DNA from: Morganella psychrotolerans
GTDB lineage: Bacteria; Pseudomonadota; Gammaproteobacteria; Enterobacterales; Enterobacteriaceae
Length of the DNA stretch: 64,000 bases
Direction: 5' to 3'
Assembly: GCF_001676055.1 (NCBI RefSeq)
Contig: NZ_LZEX01000042.1
Span: forward strand, 62,001 to 126,000
A program made the translations under genes and the position numbers. Below, piece by piece: positions 10,430-21,528 of this stretch. Under the pieces are notes generated by a model. It had not been told where the DNA came from. It saw only the letters and a list, made by a program, of their open reading frames with translations, and ran no database searches. Each line of letters begins with the position of its first letter. Within the stretch, counting starts at the first letter, position 1.

Positions 10430-11419
10430 TTACTCTGCCGTCACTTTCTCAGCAAAATGATCAAATCCTTTCAGTGATGGCGTGACTTCTTTGCCCTCAC
10501 TGAAATAGCGGATCCCGTCACTTTCCGGTTTCATCTGACCAATACAGCGGAACGGCGCCCCCGTATGAGCCAGTGCCATTTCCAGCGCACCCCGGTTTAT
10601 CTCAGGGATAGTGAAACAGAGTTCATAATCTTCCCCGCCTGACAGCGCCCAGGTCAACGCCTGCTGCGGATCAACATTTGCTTTCATTTCAGGCGACAAC
10701 GGCAGCATGTCCAAATCGATTTTTGCCCCGCAACGACTGGCTTTGAGAATGTGCCCGAGATCAGAAATTAATCCGTCAGAGAGGTCAATCGCGGATGTTG
10801 CCAGGTTACGCAATGCCTGCCCCTGCAAAATTCGTGGTTGTGGCCGCAGATGGCGTTTCAGGAAAAATTCACGGGCAGCCGGATCGGTCACCTGTAATTG
10901 TTCCAGTAAAATAGCCAGCCCGGCAGCACTGTCACCCAGCGTACCGGTCACATAGATCCAATCACCATTACGCGCACCCGCACGTTTCAGGGCGCGTCCG
11001 GCAGGAACCAGACCATGAACAGTCAGGGTCAGACTCATTGGTCCGCGGGTGGTATCACCGCCAATCAGTTGCATGCCGTAATAATTGAGCTGCTCAAAGA
11101 AGCTGTCACTGAATTCGCCCAGCCAATCTTCATCAACGGTGGGTAATGTCAGTGCGAGTGAAACCCATGCCGGATCTGCGCCAACGGCCGCCAGATCACT
11201 TAAATTAACAGCAAGGGATTTCCACGCCAGGTCGCGGGCAGAGACAGAAGGCAGGAAATGAATGCCGCTGACCAGGGTATCGGTACTGACAGCAAGCTGC
11301 TGTTTTTCCGCCACTGACATCAGTGCGCAGTCATCGCCAATCCCCAGCTCGACGTCGCGGCGATAGTAGTGCTGCCGGTCAAAAAAGCGTCGGATGAGAT
11401 CAAATTCACCACAGGCCAT
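10430..11419 (-). CDS. thiL: Thiamine-monophosphate kinase
   Basis: ThiL phosphorylates thiamine monophosphate to the active cofactor thiamine diphosphate. The PurM-like fold is recognised by [12 protein letters not shown] near the start, [28 protein letters not shown] and [16 protein letters not shown]. The start is placed at 11419 (MACGEF, as in E. coli), giving 329 aa; five further residues upstream are possible but unlike the family. It is the last gene of the nrdR-ribD-ribH-nusB-thiL set. The neighbour pgpA found after thiL in E. coli is absent here. A hairpin with a U-run separates it from nusB, so its expression may be reduced or separately driven. Confidence 0.96.
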   Translation of the reverse strand: MACGEFDLIRRFFDRQHYYRRDVELGIGDDCALMSVAEKQQLAVSTDTLVSGIHFLPSVSARDLAWKSLAVNLSDLAAVGADPAWVSLALTLPTVDEDWLGEFSDSFFEQLNYYGMQLIGGDTTRGPMSLTLTVHGLVPAGRALKRAGARNGDWIYVTGTLGDSAAGLAILLEQLQVTDPAAREFFLKRHLRPQPRILQGQALRNLATSAIDLSDGLISDLGHILKASRCGAKIDLDMLPLSPEMKANVDPQQALTWALSGGEDYELCFTIPEINRGALEMALAHTGAPFRCIGQMKPESDGIRYFSEGKEVTPSLKGFDHFAEKVTAE

Positions 11420-11449
11420 AATCAGAAATTCCACGGTCAGATAAAAGAC

Positions 11450-11472
11450 AAAAGGCCGGTTTTACCGGCCTT
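11450..11472 (-). terminator. Hairpin with U-run between nusB and thiL
   Basis: Arms AAGGCCGGT and ACCGGCCTT with a three-base loop. Read on the minus strand it is followed by TTGTCTTTT, so it can end or attenuate the nusB transcript before thiL. Confidence 0.7.
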
Positions 11473-11517
11473 CTTTATATCAGTTCATGTATGTCCGTTC
11501 ATGAAAGCGTCAGATGA

Positions 11518-11934
11518 TCACTTTTTACTACGGGCATTGGGTGCTGCTTTATCCAGCACGCCATTAACAAACTTGTGGCTGTCTTCCGCACCGAACACTT
11601 TTGCCAGCTCGATAGCTTCATTGATAACCACTTTATAAGGGACATCTTCACGGTAGCTTAATTCATACATCGCCAGGCGTAAAACGGCTCTTTCGACCTG
11701 ACCTAACTCCTCAAGCTGACGGGAGAGGAACGGCGCCATCAGTGCATCAAGACGCACTGCGTTCGTTGCTGCGCCGAAAAGCAGCTCACGAAAATAGGCG
11801 ACATCAACGTCTTTGACATCCTGCTCTGACAGAAATTCCACTTCGACATCCGCAATATTATTGCCGGATAACTGCCACGAATAAAGCGCCTGAACGGCAC
11901 ATTCACGAGCACGACGACGAGCTGCTGGTTTCAC
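11518..11934 (-). CDS. nusB: Transcription antitermination factor NusB
   Basis: NusB binds boxA RNA with S10 (NusE) in the rRNA and phage lambda antitermination complexes. The 138-aa product (E. coli 139) starts [20 protein letters not shown], which holds the arginine-rich RNA-binding N-terminus, and ends with [19 protein letters not shown], the family's C-terminal signature. It lies 27 bp after ribH on the same strand, the conserved ribD-ribH-nusB order. All expected residues are present. Confidence 0.97.
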   Translation of the reverse strand: MKPAARRRARECAVQALYSWQLSGNNIADVEVEFLSEQDVKDVDVAYFRELLFGAATNAVRLDALMAPFLSRQLEELGQVERAVLRLAMYELSYREDVPYKVVINEAIELAKVFGAEDSHKFVNGVLDKAAPNARSKK

Positions 11935-11961
11935 ACATATCCCCTTGACTTAAATCTAAAT

Positions 11962-12432
11962 TCAGCCTTTGATGGCTTTAATCACATTGATCATTTCGAG
12001 CGCGGTCATGGCAGCTTCCGCTCCCTTGTTACCGGCTTTGGTTCCCGCACGTTCAATGGCCTGTTCGATGCTTTCGGTTGTCAGAACCCCGAACGTTACC
12101 GGAATGGCACTATTCATGGCGACAGCCGATAATCCGGAGCTGCATTCACCGGCGACATATTCAAAATGCGCTGTACCACCGCGGATAACGGTTCCCAGTG
12201 CAATAATCGCATCGTATTTTCCGGTTTCAGCCAGTGTTTTGACTGCCAGCGGCAGTTCATAAGCACCCGGTACCCAGACCGTTGTAATATTCTCAGAGGA
12301 GACCTGACCGATTCGCTCAAGGGCATCAACTGCGCCGTCTAACAGGCTGTCGTTGATGAAGTTGTTAAAGCGGGCGACTGCGATGGCGATACGCGCACCG
12401 GGCGCACTGACAACACCTTTAATGACGTTCAT
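11962..12432 (-). CDS. ribH: 6,7-dimethyl-8-ribityllumazine synthase
   Basis: Lumazine synthase (ribE in older E. coli nomenclature) condenses the ribitylamino-uracil with 3,4-dihydroxybutanone phosphate, the penultimate step of riboflavin synthesis, and forms an icosahedral shell. Its 156 aa equal the E. coli length. Seen signatures are [15 protein letters not shown], the [11 protein letters not shown] turn, the phosphate-binding [14 protein letters not shown] with the catalytic histidine, and [13 protein letters not shown]. The gene lies between ribD (121 bp upstream) and nusB (27 bp downstream). Confidence 0.97.
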   Translation of the reverse strand: MNVIKGVVSAPGARIAIAVARFNNFINDSLLDGAVDALERIGQVSSENITTVWVPGAYELPLAVKTLAETGKYDAIIALGTVIRGGTAHFEYVAGECSSGLSAVAMNSAIPVTFGVLTTESIEQAIERAGTKAGNKGAEAAMTALEMINVIKAIKG

Positions 12433-12553
12433 AGCCTTTCCTTCTTACGAGTTTCATACTGTGGGGCGCGGATTTTACCACATTCTTTGCACTACCGCGC
12501 CTGTGTTTTTCAAACTCCGGTATAAAAATTAAATTCCGGCGTAAATTCAGTGA

Positions 12554-13666
12554 TTAATATACAGGAGTCAACCGCAGGCGGATATCAGGTCCCACCTGCG
12601 TAACATCATCAATTCTGAACTCCGGCGCATCCCGAAGATGGGTGAGTGGCGGCAGGGTAAAAAGATCCTGCGCACCGCTGCCCAAAATTTTCGGCGCCAG
12701 ATACAGCACAATTTCATCTGCCAGCCCGGCTTTCAGTAATGCCCCTGCCAGATGCGAACCGCACTCTGTCCAGACAGTATTAATACCGCGCTTACCAAGC
12801 TGCATCATCAGCAACACCAAATCAACCCCGGTGCCGCTCTCCGGCAGAATAATTTCTTCCACATTCCCCAGCCACTCATCCGGCTGAGACTGTGTCCGCG
12901 CCAGCCAGCAATCGCCCGGCAATTGTGTTACGCGGTGTTGTGCTGTCACGCGCTGACGGCTGTCTGTAATAATCCGTACCGGCTGGCGGATCTCTTCCTG
13001 CGGATACGCCACCTGCAATGCCGGCGGGAAATCGTCATAACGGACAGTCAGACCGGGATCGTCTGCCAGCACAGTGGCGCTGGTCGACAGAATTGCGCCT
13101 GCCTGCGCGCGGAACTGCTGCACATCCTGCCGCGCGGCTTTTGAGGTGATCCACTTGCTCTCACCATTTGCCAGTGCTGTTTTACCGTCAACTGACGCGG
13201 CCATTTTCAGCTGAATATACGGAAAACCGGTGCGCATCAGCTTAAAAAAGCCCTTATTCAGCGCTTCCGCTTCCTGCATCAATACGCCGTGACTGACCTC
13301 AATTCCGGCTTCACGCAGTTTATACAGCCCGCGACCGGCAACCTGCGGATTCGGATCCTGCATGGCAGCCACCACACGGCTGACGCCGGCATCAGCCAAC
13401 GCTTCGGCACACGGCGGCGTGCGTCCGTGATGACTGCACGGCTCCAGCGTGACATAAGCGGTCGCACCACGGGCTTTGTCACCCGCCATACGCAGTGCAT
13501 GCACCTCTGCGTGCGGCTCACCGGCACGCTTATGATAACCTTCGCCGACAATCTCACCATCGCGGACAATCACACACCCGACATTCGGATTCGGCGCTGT
13601 GGTAAAACGCCCGAGCGCTGCTAATTCAAGCGCCCGCGCCATATAAAATTCATCAGATTGCATCAT
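12554..13666 (-). CDS. ribD: Bifunctional riboflavin deaminase/reductase RibD
   Basis: RibD deaminates the pyrimidine ring and then reduces the ribosyl side chain in riboflavin synthesis. The N-terminal deaminase (about residues 1-145) has the zinc motif GEPHAEVHAL with the catalytic His-Ala-Glu and the second half PCSHHGRTPPC. The C-terminal reductase (about 146-370) has WITSKAARQDVQQFRAQAGA and the WTECGSHLAGALLKAGL segment. The length of 370 aa compares with 367 in E. coli. It starts only 3 bp after the nrdR stop, so the two are coupled. Two adjacent ATG codons at 13666 and 13663 are equally possible starts. Confidence 0.97.
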   Translation of the reverse strand: MMQSDEFYMARALELAALGRFTTAPNPNVGCVIVRDGEIVGEGYHKRAGEPHAEVHALRMAGDKARGATAYVTLEPCSHHGRTPPCAEALADAGVSRVVAAMQDPNPQVAGRGLYKLREAGIEVSHGVLMQEAEALNKGFFKLMRTGFPYIQLKMAASVDGKTALANGESKWITSKAARQDVQQFRAQAGAILSTSATVLADDPGLTVRYDDFPPALQVAYPQEEIRQPVRIITDSRQRVTAQHRVTQLPGDCWLARTQSQPDEWLGNVEEIILPESGTGVDLVLLMMQLGKRGINTVWTECGSHLAGALLKAGLADEIVLYLAPKILGSGAQDLFTLPPLTHLRDAPEFRIDDVTQVGPDIRLRLTPVY

Positions 13667-13669
13667 GTT

Positions 13670-14119
13670 TCAGTCCTGTAACCGCGCGATTTCTTCGCCA
13701 AATTCACGGATATCCTCAAAACTGCGGTAAACAGACGCAAAACGGATATAAGCCACTTTATCGAGCTTTTTCAGCTCCCCCATCACCAGTTCACCGACAA
13801 ACTTAGCAGAGACTTCCCGCTCACCCGTAGCGCGTAACTGTGATTTTATGTGGCTGAGGGAATCTTCAATATTGTCAGAGCTGACAGGGCGCTTTTCCAG
13901 GGCTTTCTGCATTCCCCTGCGTAATTTTTCTTCATCGAAAGGCTCACGGCTGTCATCACTTTTAATGATGCGCGGCATCACCAGTTCGGCGATTTCAAAT
14001 GTCGTAAAACGTTCGTGACATTCCAGGCACTGACGGCGGCGGCGCACCTGAGAACCATCACCCACCAGACGGGAGTCGATGACTTTGGTATCAACGGCGG
14101 AACAAAATGGGCAATGCAT
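13670..14119 (-). CDS. nrdR: Transcriptional repressor NrdR
   Basis: NrdR represses ribonucleotide reductase operons by binding NrdR boxes in response to its ATP/dATP state. The 149-aa protein (E. coli 149) has an N-terminal zinc ribbon with cysteines in [15 protein letters not shown] and [12 protein letters not shown], then an ATP-cone domain (about residues 49-139). It heads the set that continues with ribD, ribH and nusB. I did not find a clear NrdR box pair in its own upstream region. Confidence 0.96.
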   Translation of the reverse strand: MHCPFCSAVDTKVIDSRLVGDGSQVRRRRQCLECHERFTTFEIAELVMPRIIKSDDSREPFDEEKLRRGMQKALEKRPVSSDNIEDSLSHIKSQLRATGEREVSAKFVGELVMGELKKLDKVAYIRFASVYRSFEDIREFGEEIARLQD

Positions 14120-14172
14120 AAATTATCCTGCGGGTCAATGAACTGTTACGGTAGTTTACCCTGTTTATACAT

Positions 14173-14217
14173 AAAAAACACCCTGCATGCATACACATAC
14201 AGGGTGTTTTATATTTT
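14173..14217. terminator. Terminator between secF and nrdR
   Basis: AAAACACCCTG and CAGGGTGTTTT arms around a 14-base loop. On the minus strand, where the secDF message ends, the stem is followed by TTTTTTATG; the plus side also has a T-run. Confidence 0.85.
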
Positions 14218-14229
14218 TTGCGACAGAAG

Positions 14230-15198
14230 TTACGGCAGCAGGGATTCCTGATCTGCGCCTTCTTTTTCGACTTTCTGGATAATCAGATGCTCGCGCTTCA
14301 TCCCCAGTTTCAGGGCAAGTGCCGATGCAACATAGATTGATGAGATCGTACCGATAGAAACCCCGATCAACATTACCAGTGAGAAGCCTTCCAGCATCGC
14401 ACCACCGAAGATATAGAGCATCAGAACCACTAACAGCGTTGTTGCTGATGTCATGATCGTACGGCTTAACGTCTGCGTTAACGAGACGTTCATGATTTCA
14501 TAAGACGTACCGCGGCGAATTTTACGGAAATTCTCACGGATACGGTCAGATACCACGATACTGTCATTCAGGGAGTAACCGATAACCGACATCAGCGATG
14601 CCACAATGGTCAGATCCACCTCAATATGAAACAGCGACAAGATACCCAGCGTGATGATAACGTCATGCGCCAGTGCGATAACCGCACCCATCGCCAGACG
14701 CCACTCAAAGCGCATTCCCACATAAAGAAGGATACAAATGAGAGCAGCGATCAGTGCCATCGCACCGGTCTGAGCCAGTTCCGCCCCCACACTCGGGCCG
14801 ACAAACTCGATACGCTTAACAACAGCGCCTTCATCAATGTTTGTATTAATTACATTGATAATCGTTTTACCGAGTTCCTGTCCTGCTGTCCCTTCTGCAG
14901 GGGGCAGACGCACCATAATATCGCGGCTGCTGCCAAAGTTCTGAATCAGCGGATCTTTGAAACCAGCCTGAGCGACTGTTTCACGGATTTTATCGAGATC
15001 AGCCGGCTGAGTGAAATTAACCTCAATGACCGTCCCCCCGGTAAAATCCAGACCCCAGTTGAACCCTTTCACACCGATGATTGCAATAGATGCAATCAGC
15101 AGCAGAGCCGATATCGTAAATGCCACGTTGTCCCAGCGCATAAAGTCATAGACTCTGCGACCATGGTTTAATTGTTCAACAGTATAATCCTGTGCCAC
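14230..15198 (-). CDS. secF: Protein translocase subunit SecF
   Basis: SecF, with SecD and YajC, uses the proton gradient to help SecYEG move proteins across the inner membrane. I place the start at a GTG at 15198, which has AAGGAG seven bases upstream and gives [20 protein letters not shown], matching E. coli from residue 1. The product is 322 aa (E. coli 323). A start at 15243 would reach back into secD. Six membrane segments are visible, with [15 protein letters not shown] after the first and the conserved [20 protein letters not shown] near TM4-5. It follows secD by 10 bp. Confidence 0.96.
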   Translation of the reverse strand: MAQDYTVEQLNHGRRVYDFMRWDNVAFTISALLLIASIAIIGVKGFNWGLDFTGGTVIEVNFTQPADLDKIRETVAQAGFKDPLIQNFGSSRDIMVRLPPAEGTAGQELGKTIINVINTNIDEGAVVKRIEFVGPSVGAELAQTGAMALIAALICILLYVGMRFEWRLAMGAVIALAHDVIITLGILSLFHIEVDLTIVASLMSVIGYSLNDSIVVSDRIRENFRKIRRGTSYEIMNVSLTQTLSRTIMTSATTLLVVLMLYIFGGAMLEGFSLVMLIGVSIGTISSIYVASALALKLGMKREHLIIQKVEKEGADQESLLP

Positions 15199-15208
15199 AA
15201 CGTGCTCC

Positions 15209-17056
15209 TTAAATAGACAGCTTATTAATACGTTTACCGCCATACAGCAGGTTCACGATGGCACGTGTTCCGATAATTGCTGTAAACATGGAGGTTGCCA
15301 CACCAATGGCTGTCGTAATCGCAAACCCTTTAATTGAACCGGTACCGACTGCGTAAAGAATAACTGCCGTAATCAGTGTGGTTAAGTTTGCGTCGATAAT
15401 ACTTGAGAACGCGCCTTTGTACCCTTCGTGGATAGCCTGCTGAACAGAGCGCCCGTTACGCAGTTCCTCTTTGATACGTTCGTTTATCAGTACGTTCGCA
15501 TCGACAGCAACGGCAAGGGTTAAGACGATCCCCGCAATCCCCGGCATGGTAAGCGTTGCACCCGGTAACAGCGACATCACCCCGACAATCAGGACAAGGT
15601 TTGCCATTAACGCGCTGCTCGCAATCAGACCAAATTTGCGGTAGTAAATCACCATGAAGAGAATCGAGGCCATCAGCCCCCACAGACACGCTTCCAGACC
15701 CTGCTCGATATTTTGCAGGCCTAAGGTCGGTCCGATAGTCCGCTCTTCCACAATCTGGATCGGTGCAATCAGAGCACCGGCACGCAGTAACAGAGATAAC
15801 TGACGCGCTTCGTTACCATCATCAATCCCGGTAATACGGAAACTCGACCCTAAACGGGACTGAATATTCGCGATATTGATGACTTCTTCATTTTTCTCAA
15901 GGATAGAACGTCCGTTGACATCTTTGCGTCCGCTGTCTTTATATTCAACGAACAGAGTTGCCATCGGCTTGTACAGATTATCCTTGGTGAAATTGGACAT
16001 GGTGTTACCACCGGCGCTGTCCAGCGAGATGCTGACCTGCGGCTGTCCGTATTCATCACTCTGAGAAGTGGAGTCCGTAATATGGTCACCGGTCAGAATC
16101 ACACGTTTGTACAGTGCAACTGCGCGTCCGTCACGGGTGTATTTCACTTCACTGTCACCCGGAATACGACCTGCTTCAATTGCCGCCGGATCCACCGTGC
16201 TGTTTACCAGACGGAATTCCAGTGTGGCAGTCGCCCCGAGGATTTCTTTCGCACGGGCAGTATCCTGAATACCCGGTAATTCGACCACGATGCGATCCGC
16301 ACCCTGGCGCTGAACTAACGGCTCGGCAACACCCAGCTGATTCACACGGTTACGCAGGATAGTAATATTCTGCATGACAGCATAGCTGCGCGCTTCACTC
16401 AGGCGCTCACCGCTCATCACGGCACTCAGCGTATTATCAGGTCCGTTTTTAAAGACGAGATCACGCAGGCGTTTTGATAAAACAGAACTGGCTTCAGAAC
16501 GTGATTCATCATCACGGAAGCGGACATCCACGCCGTAATCAGCCGCTTTACGGATAGAGGCAAACGGAATATTGTTCTCACGCAGCATCGAACGGACACT
16601 GTCGAGATTCTGCTCCTGCAGTTTACCCAGCGCGGTTTCCATATCCACTTCCATCAGGAAGTGAACACCACCACGCAGGTCGAGACCCAGTTTCATAGGC
16701 TCACCACCGACGGCGCTCAGCCATTTCGGTGTCGCGGCAGCCAGGTTAAGTGCAACAACGTATTGCTCACCTAAGCCTTTCATCAGCTCTTCACGGGCAC
16801 GCAACTGAATATCAGGATTTGAGAAACGGGCAAGAATTACACCATTTTCCAGTGCAATTGATTTACTCGCGATTTGGTCTTTTTCTAAGATGGTTCGGAC
16901 CTGATCCAAGGTCTGTTCATTGGCGGCGGTTCCCCGCGCGCCAGTGATTTGAACAGCCGGATCCTCACCATACAGGTTTGGAAGTGCATAAAGCAAACCG
17001 ATGAGGATCGCAGCGATCAGCATCAGATACTTCCACAAAGGATAACGGTTTAACAC
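15209..17056 (-). CDS. secD: Protein translocase subunit SecD
   Basis: SecD is the larger partner of SecF in the proton-driven RND-type translocation accessory complex. The 615 aa equal the E. coli length. An N-terminal membrane helix (about residues 8-28) is followed by a large periplasmic P1 domain with the motif [16 protein letters not shown]. Five more helices occupy the last 170 residues, including [18 protein letters not shown] with the conserved aspartate. It sits in the queA-tgt-yajC-secD-secF arrangement typical of enterobacteria. Confidence 0.97.
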   Translation of the reverse strand: MLNRYPLWKYLMLIAAILIGLLYALPNLYGEDPAVQITGARGTAANEQTLDQVRTILEKDQIASKSIALENGVILARFSNPDIQLRAREELMKGLGEQYVVALNLAAATPKWLSAVGGEPMKLGLDLRGGVHFLMEVDMETALGKLQEQNLDSVRSMLRENNIPFASIRKAADYGVDVRFRDDESRSEASSVLSKRLRDLVFKNGPDNTLSAVMSGERLSEARSYAVMQNITILRNRVNQLGVAEPLVQRQGADRIVVELPGIQDTARAKEILGATATLEFRLVNSTVDPAAIEAGRIPGDSEVKYTRDGRAVALYKRVILTGDHITDSTSQSDEYGQPQVSISLDSAGGNTMSNFTKDNLYKPMATLFVEYKDSGRKDVNGRSILEKNEEVINIANIQSRLGSSFRITGIDDGNEARQLSLLLRAGALIAPIQIVEERTIGPTLGLQNIEQGLEACLWGLMASILFMVIYYRKFGLIASSALMANLVLIVGVMSLLPGATLTMPGIAGIVLTLAVAVDANVLINERIKEELRNGRSVQQAIHEGYKGAFSSIIDANLTTLITAVILYAVGTGSIKGFAITTAIGVATSMFTAIIGTRAIVNLLYGGKRINKLSI

Positions 17057-17089
17057 GGCAGTCCCTTCGGGAAAATCAGAGATAAAAGA

Positions 17090-17428
17090 TTACAGCGCTT
17101 TCAGCGTACCTTTCGGTAAAACTGCTGCGACGAAATCACGTTTGATGGTTACTTCAGTTGTTTCGTTCAGTTCCAGAACGATGTAGCCGGTGTCAGACAC
17201 TTTAGCCACACGACCGATCAGACCACCGGTAGTTAACACTTCATCGCCTTTAGCGATAGAGTCCATTAAGCTCTTGTGCGATTTAGCGCGTTTTTGCTGC
17301 GGGCGCAGGATCATGAAGTAGAAAATCAGGACAAACACGACCAGCATGATAATCAGGGACATCGGGCTGCCCTGTGAAGCTGCCGCACCTGTCGATGCTA
17401 CTGCGTCAGAAATGAAAAAACTCATCAA
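17090..17428 (-). CDS. yajC: Sec translocon accessory protein YajC
   Basis: A 112-aa single-span inner-membrane protein (E. coli 110) that associates with SecDF. One hydrophobic helix (about residues 22-42, ending FYFMILRPQQKRAK) is followed by the cytoplasmic family domain SIAKGDEVLTTGGLIGRVAKV. It is the first of the three translocase genes here, 33 bp before secD and about 98 bp after tgt. Confidence 0.96.
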   Translation of the reverse strand: MMSFFISDAVASTGAAASQGSPMSLIIMLVVFVLIFYFMILRPQQKRAKSHKSLMDSIAKGDEVLTTGGLIGRVAKVSDTGYIVLELNETTEVTIKRDFVAAVLPKGTLKAL

Positions 17429-17472
17429 ACTATCCTCTTGTTATTCACATAATTATCAGGCAGATAAACCTG

Positions 17473-17506
17473 CTGACGATACATCGCCTATGTTATGTAT
17501 CGTCAG
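17473..17506. other. Strong hairpin between tgt and yajC
   Basis: A perfect 12-bp inverted repeat, CTGACGATACAT and ATGTATCGTCAG, with a 10-base loop. There is no long T-run on either side, so it may stabilise or process the tgt-yajC message rather than stop transcription. Confidence 0.6.
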
Positions 17507-17526
17507 GTGATCCCGTTTCCGGGAAA

Positions 17527-18687
<1,161 letters not shown>

Positions 18688-18787
18688 TTAATTTTCGGCA
18701 GTCAGTCAGCAGTCGCTGAAATCTGCCGGATGTATGTTACTCGTCACGTTATGTTGCACGTCACGTATTGCACAAATGTACAGTATA

Positions 18788-19864
18788 TCAGTCGTCCTGA
18801 CCGACTTTTTCAAATTTTGCCTGCGGATTGCGGCTGATAAACATCGCATCTCCGTAGCTGAAGAACCGGTAACGTTCCTGTATCGCGGCTTTATACGCCT
18901 GCATGGTGTGCTGATAGCCCGCAAAGGCGGATACCAGCATGATCAGCGTTGATTCTGACAGATGGAAATTGGTTATCAGGGCATCAACCACCTGATATTC
19001 ATATCCCGGATAAATAAAGATCTGCGTGTCATCAAAGAACGGTGCAATCAGCGCATCCGGTGAGGCCTTCGCCGCACTTTCCAGGGAGCGTACAGAGGTC
19101 GTACCGACCGCCACCACTTTATTACCCCGCGCTTTACAGGCCAGTACAGCATCAACCACATTCTGCGGCACTTCCGCATATTCAGAATGCATGATGTGCT
19201 CTTCTATCTTATCCACACGAACCGGCTGGAATGTCCCTGCGCCGACATGCAGCGTGACAAATGCCATTTCCACGCCTTTTTCGCGCAGTGCCGCCAGCAG
19301 CGGCTCATCAAAGTGCAATCCGGCGGTCGGTGCTGCCACGGCTCCCGGGCGGTCATTATACACAGTCTGGTATAACTCGCGATCAGAGGCTTCATCAGGG
19401 CGGTCAATATAAGGCGGCAGCGGTATATGACCAATCTGATTCAGAATAGTCAGTACATCCCGTTCATCATCAAACCGGATTTCAAACAGCGCGTCATGGC
19501 GCGCTGTCATTGTCGCTTGCACACTTTCATCATCACCCAGCAACAGCTCTGTGCCGGGCTTAGGAGCTTTGGATGCGCGGACATGCGCCAGAACGCTGTG
19601 CTCATCCAGCACCCGCTCCACCAGCACTTCAATCTTTCCGCCGGAGGCTTTACGGCCAAACATACGGGCGGGGATCACGCGGGTATCATTAAATACCAGC
19701 AGATCACCGGGATTGAGTTTATTGAGCACATCGGTGAAGATACCGTGGTTCAGTTCACCACTGACGCCATCGAGTGATAACAAACGACACTTGCTCCGCT
19801 CCGCTTGCGGGTAACGGGCAATCAGTTCGTCCGGCAGTTCAAAAGTAAAATCGGCAACACGCAT
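18788..19864 (-). CDS. queA: S-adenosylmethionine:tRNA ribosyltransferase-isomerase
   Basis: QueA moves the ribosyl part of SAM onto preQ1 in tRNA, giving epoxyqueuosine. The 358-aa product (E. coli 356) begins [20 protein letters not shown] and has the family blocks [34 protein letters not shown] and [14 protein letters not shown], with [16 protein letters not shown] near the end. It leads the queA-tgt-yajC-secDF series and is divergent from acpH across about 140 bp. Confidence 0.97.
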   Translation of the reverse strand: MRVADFTFELPDELIARYPQAERSKCRLLSLDGVSGELNHGIFTDVLNKLNPGDLLVFNDTRVIPARMFGRKASGGKIEVLVERVLDEHSVLAHVRASKAPKPGTELLLGDDESVQATMTARHDALFEIRFDDERDVLTILNQIGHIPLPPYIDRPDEASDRELYQTVYNDRPGAVAAPTAGLHFDEPLLAALREKGVEMAFVTLHVGAGTFQPVRVDKIEEHIMHSEYAEVPQNVVDAVLACKARGNKVVAVGTTSVRSLESAAKASPDALIAPFFDDTQIFIYPGYEYQVVDALITNFHLSESTLIMLVSAFAGYQHTMQAYKAAIQERYRFFSYGDAMFISRNPQAKFEKVGQDD

Positions 19865-20005
19865 AAAATTTCGGCTTCTTCATTGTGTCTTAAAAATGAA
19901 AAACAGGCGCAACAGTCTAGTGCCCGCAAGGCCGGGGTGCAAGAAATAACCCGCCGGATGACAGAATAAGAGATTGCGGTATACAGTTTGAAGGAATAAA
20001 GGTAT

Positions 20006-20593
20006 ATGAATTTTCTCGCTCATCTTCACCTTGCCTCACTGGCAAACAGCAGTTTTCTCGGTAATCTGATGGCTGATTTTGTCCGTGGTGCGCCGGAAGA
20101 TCAGTACAGTGCTGCGGTAGCACAAGGGGTCCGTCTGCACCGCAGGGTGGACACTCTGACAGATTCGCACCCGCTGGTCAGAGAAGCCCGGCAATTGTTC
20201 AGACCGGAATTTCGCCGCTATGCACCGATAACCCTGGATGTTGTCTGGGATCACTTCCTGTCACGCCACTGGTCTGACATTGTACCTGAGATCTCACTCA
20301 CGGATTTTACACAGAATGTCCGTAAGATTATTGAGCCGCAACTGACTTTTACGCCGCCGAAATTTCAGGAAATGAACGAATTTATGTGGCCGCAGCGCTG
20401 GTTAATCCGCTATCAGGAAGTGCCCTATATCGGGCAGGTGTTGGCAGGTATGGCCCGCCGTCGCCCGAAACTGGCCGCACTCAAAGAGACTGATTATGAT
20501 TTTATTAACAACTATCAGTCGCTTGAAAGTATTTTCTTCCGCTTCTATCCACAGATGATGGAGGCTGTAACAAAGCCACCTACACCACAGTAA
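20006..20593 (+). CDS. acpH: Acyl carrier protein phosphodiesterase
   Basis: AcpH removes the 4'-phosphopantetheine group from holo-ACP. The 195-aa protein (E. coli 193) begins MNFLAHLHLASLANSSFLGN, holding the conserved histidines and the metal-binding HD-like layout, and continues with GVRLHRRVDTLTDSHP. It is divergent from queA, as in E. coli. AAGGAATAAAGG upstream of the ATG supplies the ribosome site. No clear terminator follows before the peroxiredoxin promoter. Confidence 0.93.
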   Translation: MNFLAHLHLASLANSSFLGNLMADFVRGAPEDQYSAAVAQGVRLHRRVDTLTDSHPLVREARQLFRPEFRRYAPITLDVVWDHFLSRHWSDIVPEISLTDFTQNVRKIIEPQLTFTPPKFQEMNEFMWPQRWLIRYQEVPYIGQVLAGMARRRPKLAALKETDYDFINNYQSLESIFFRFYPQMMEAVTKPPTPQ

Positions 20594-20684
20594 CGGTTTT
20601 TACGTTCATTCACACAATTAGCACTTGAACTTTACCCAAATAGCTCTATCTTATTTGGGTAACAGATAGAACAAGGAAGTATTG

Positions 20685-20721
20685 ATAGGTAAAACCTATT
20701 ATATTAATCGGTATTATGCAC
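20685..20721 (+). promoter_or_regulatory. Predicted OxyR operator of the peroxiredoxin gene
   Basis: The first half, ATAGGTAAAACCTAT, fits the OxyR consensus ATAGntnnnanCTAT at every specified base. After a 7-base gap the second half, ATCGGTATTATGCAC, matches about two thirds of the specified bases with the same spacing. A plausible -10 (TATTCT, 20745-20750) lies downstream with only a weak -35 (TTTAAT, 20722-20727), as expected of an activator-dependent promoter. The gene is an antioxidant enzyme, which supports the reading. Confidence 0.65.
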
Positions 20722-20796
20722 TTTAATACCCGCCTCAAATTCCTTATTCTATTTGCTGTTTTTTGCCATACTCTATTAATCTTACAGGAGTAAATT

Positions 20797-21399
20797 ATGG
20801 TTCTGGTAACCCGTCAAGCCCCCGATTTCACAGCTGCAGCCGTTCTTGGTAACGGTGAAATTGTTGGTAACTTCAATCTGAAAAAACACCTGAACGGCCG
20901 CCCGGCTGTTATCTTTTTCTGGCCAATGGACTTCACCTTCGTTTGCCCTTCAGAGCTGATCGCATTCGATCACCGCTACGAAGAGTTCAAAAAACGCGGT
21001 GTGGAAGTGGTCGGCGTATCTATGGACTCAGAGTTTGTTCATAACGCATGGCGTAACACTGCTATCGATGCAGGTGGTATCGGTCAGGTTCAATACCCGA
21101 TGGTTGCAGATATCAAACACGACATCATGAAAGCTTACGGTGTTGAGCATCCTGAAGCGGGTGTTGCACTGCGCGGCTCTTTCCTGGTCGACAAAAATGG
21201 TGTTGTCCGCCACCAGGTTATCAATGACCTGCCGCTGGGCCGTAACGTTGACGAAATGATCCGTATGGTTGACGCGCTGCAATTCCACGAAGAGCACGGC
21301 GATGTGTGCCCTGCACAGTGGGAAAAAGGTCAGGAAGGTATGAATGCATCCCCTAAAGGCGTTGCTGACTTCCTGAAAAAGAACTCCGGCAAACTGTAA
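20797..21399 (+). CDS. 2-Cys peroxiredoxin (AhpC/TSA family)
   Basis: A typical 2-Cys peroxiredoxin of 200 aa that reduces hydrogen peroxide and organic peroxides in the cytoplasm using thioredoxin- or AhpF-type reductants. The peroxidatic cysteine is C50 in MDFTFVCPSEL; the resolving cysteine is C171 in GDVCPAQWEKG. The C-terminal extension ending in GVADFLKKNSGKL carries a YF-like element only in part. It resembles the TsaA/PrxC type more than the 187-aa AhpC. It stands alone between acpH and brnQ behind a predicted OxyR site, with GGAG at 20787-20790 and its own terminator. Confidence 0.92.
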   Translation: MVLVTRQAPDFTAAAVLGNGEIVGNFNLKKHLNGRPAVIFFWPMDFTFVCPSELIAFDHRYEEFKKRGVEVVGVSMDSEFVHNAWRNTAIDAGGIGQVQYPMVADIKHDIMKAYGVEHPEAGVALRGSFLVDKNGVVRHQVINDLPLGRNVDEMIRMVDALQFHEEHGDVCPAQWEKGQEGMNASPKGVADFLKKNSGKL

Positions 21400-21421
21400 T
21401 CTCCGGTAGTTAAAAGATACA

Positions 21422-21448
21422 AAAAACCAGCCTCAGGGCTGGTTTTTT
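21422..21448 (+). terminator. Intrinsic terminator of the peroxiredoxin gene
   Basis: AAAAACCAGCC and GGCTGGTTTTT arms with a TCAG loop and a T-run, 22 bp after the stop. Confidence 0.9.
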
Positions 21449-21478
21449 TATGTCTTATTTTTATGTCTTAAGTCCGGA

Positions 21479-21512
21479 TAAAAAAATACTCCGCCGTAGC
21501 GAAGTATTTTCT
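21479..21512 (-). terminator. Intrinsic terminator of brnQ
   Basis: On the minus strand AATACTTCGC and GCGGAGTATT form an imperfect stem followed by TTTTTTATCC, 17 bp after the brnQ stop. Confidence 0.7.
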
Positions 21513-21528
21513 TTAAACCACAATCTTA

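Noticed and set aside
15199-15243. A longer secF start at 15243
   Set aside because: It would overlap secD and adds 15 non-conserved residues; the GTG at 15198 has AAGGAG at ideal spacing and aligns with E. coli SecF.
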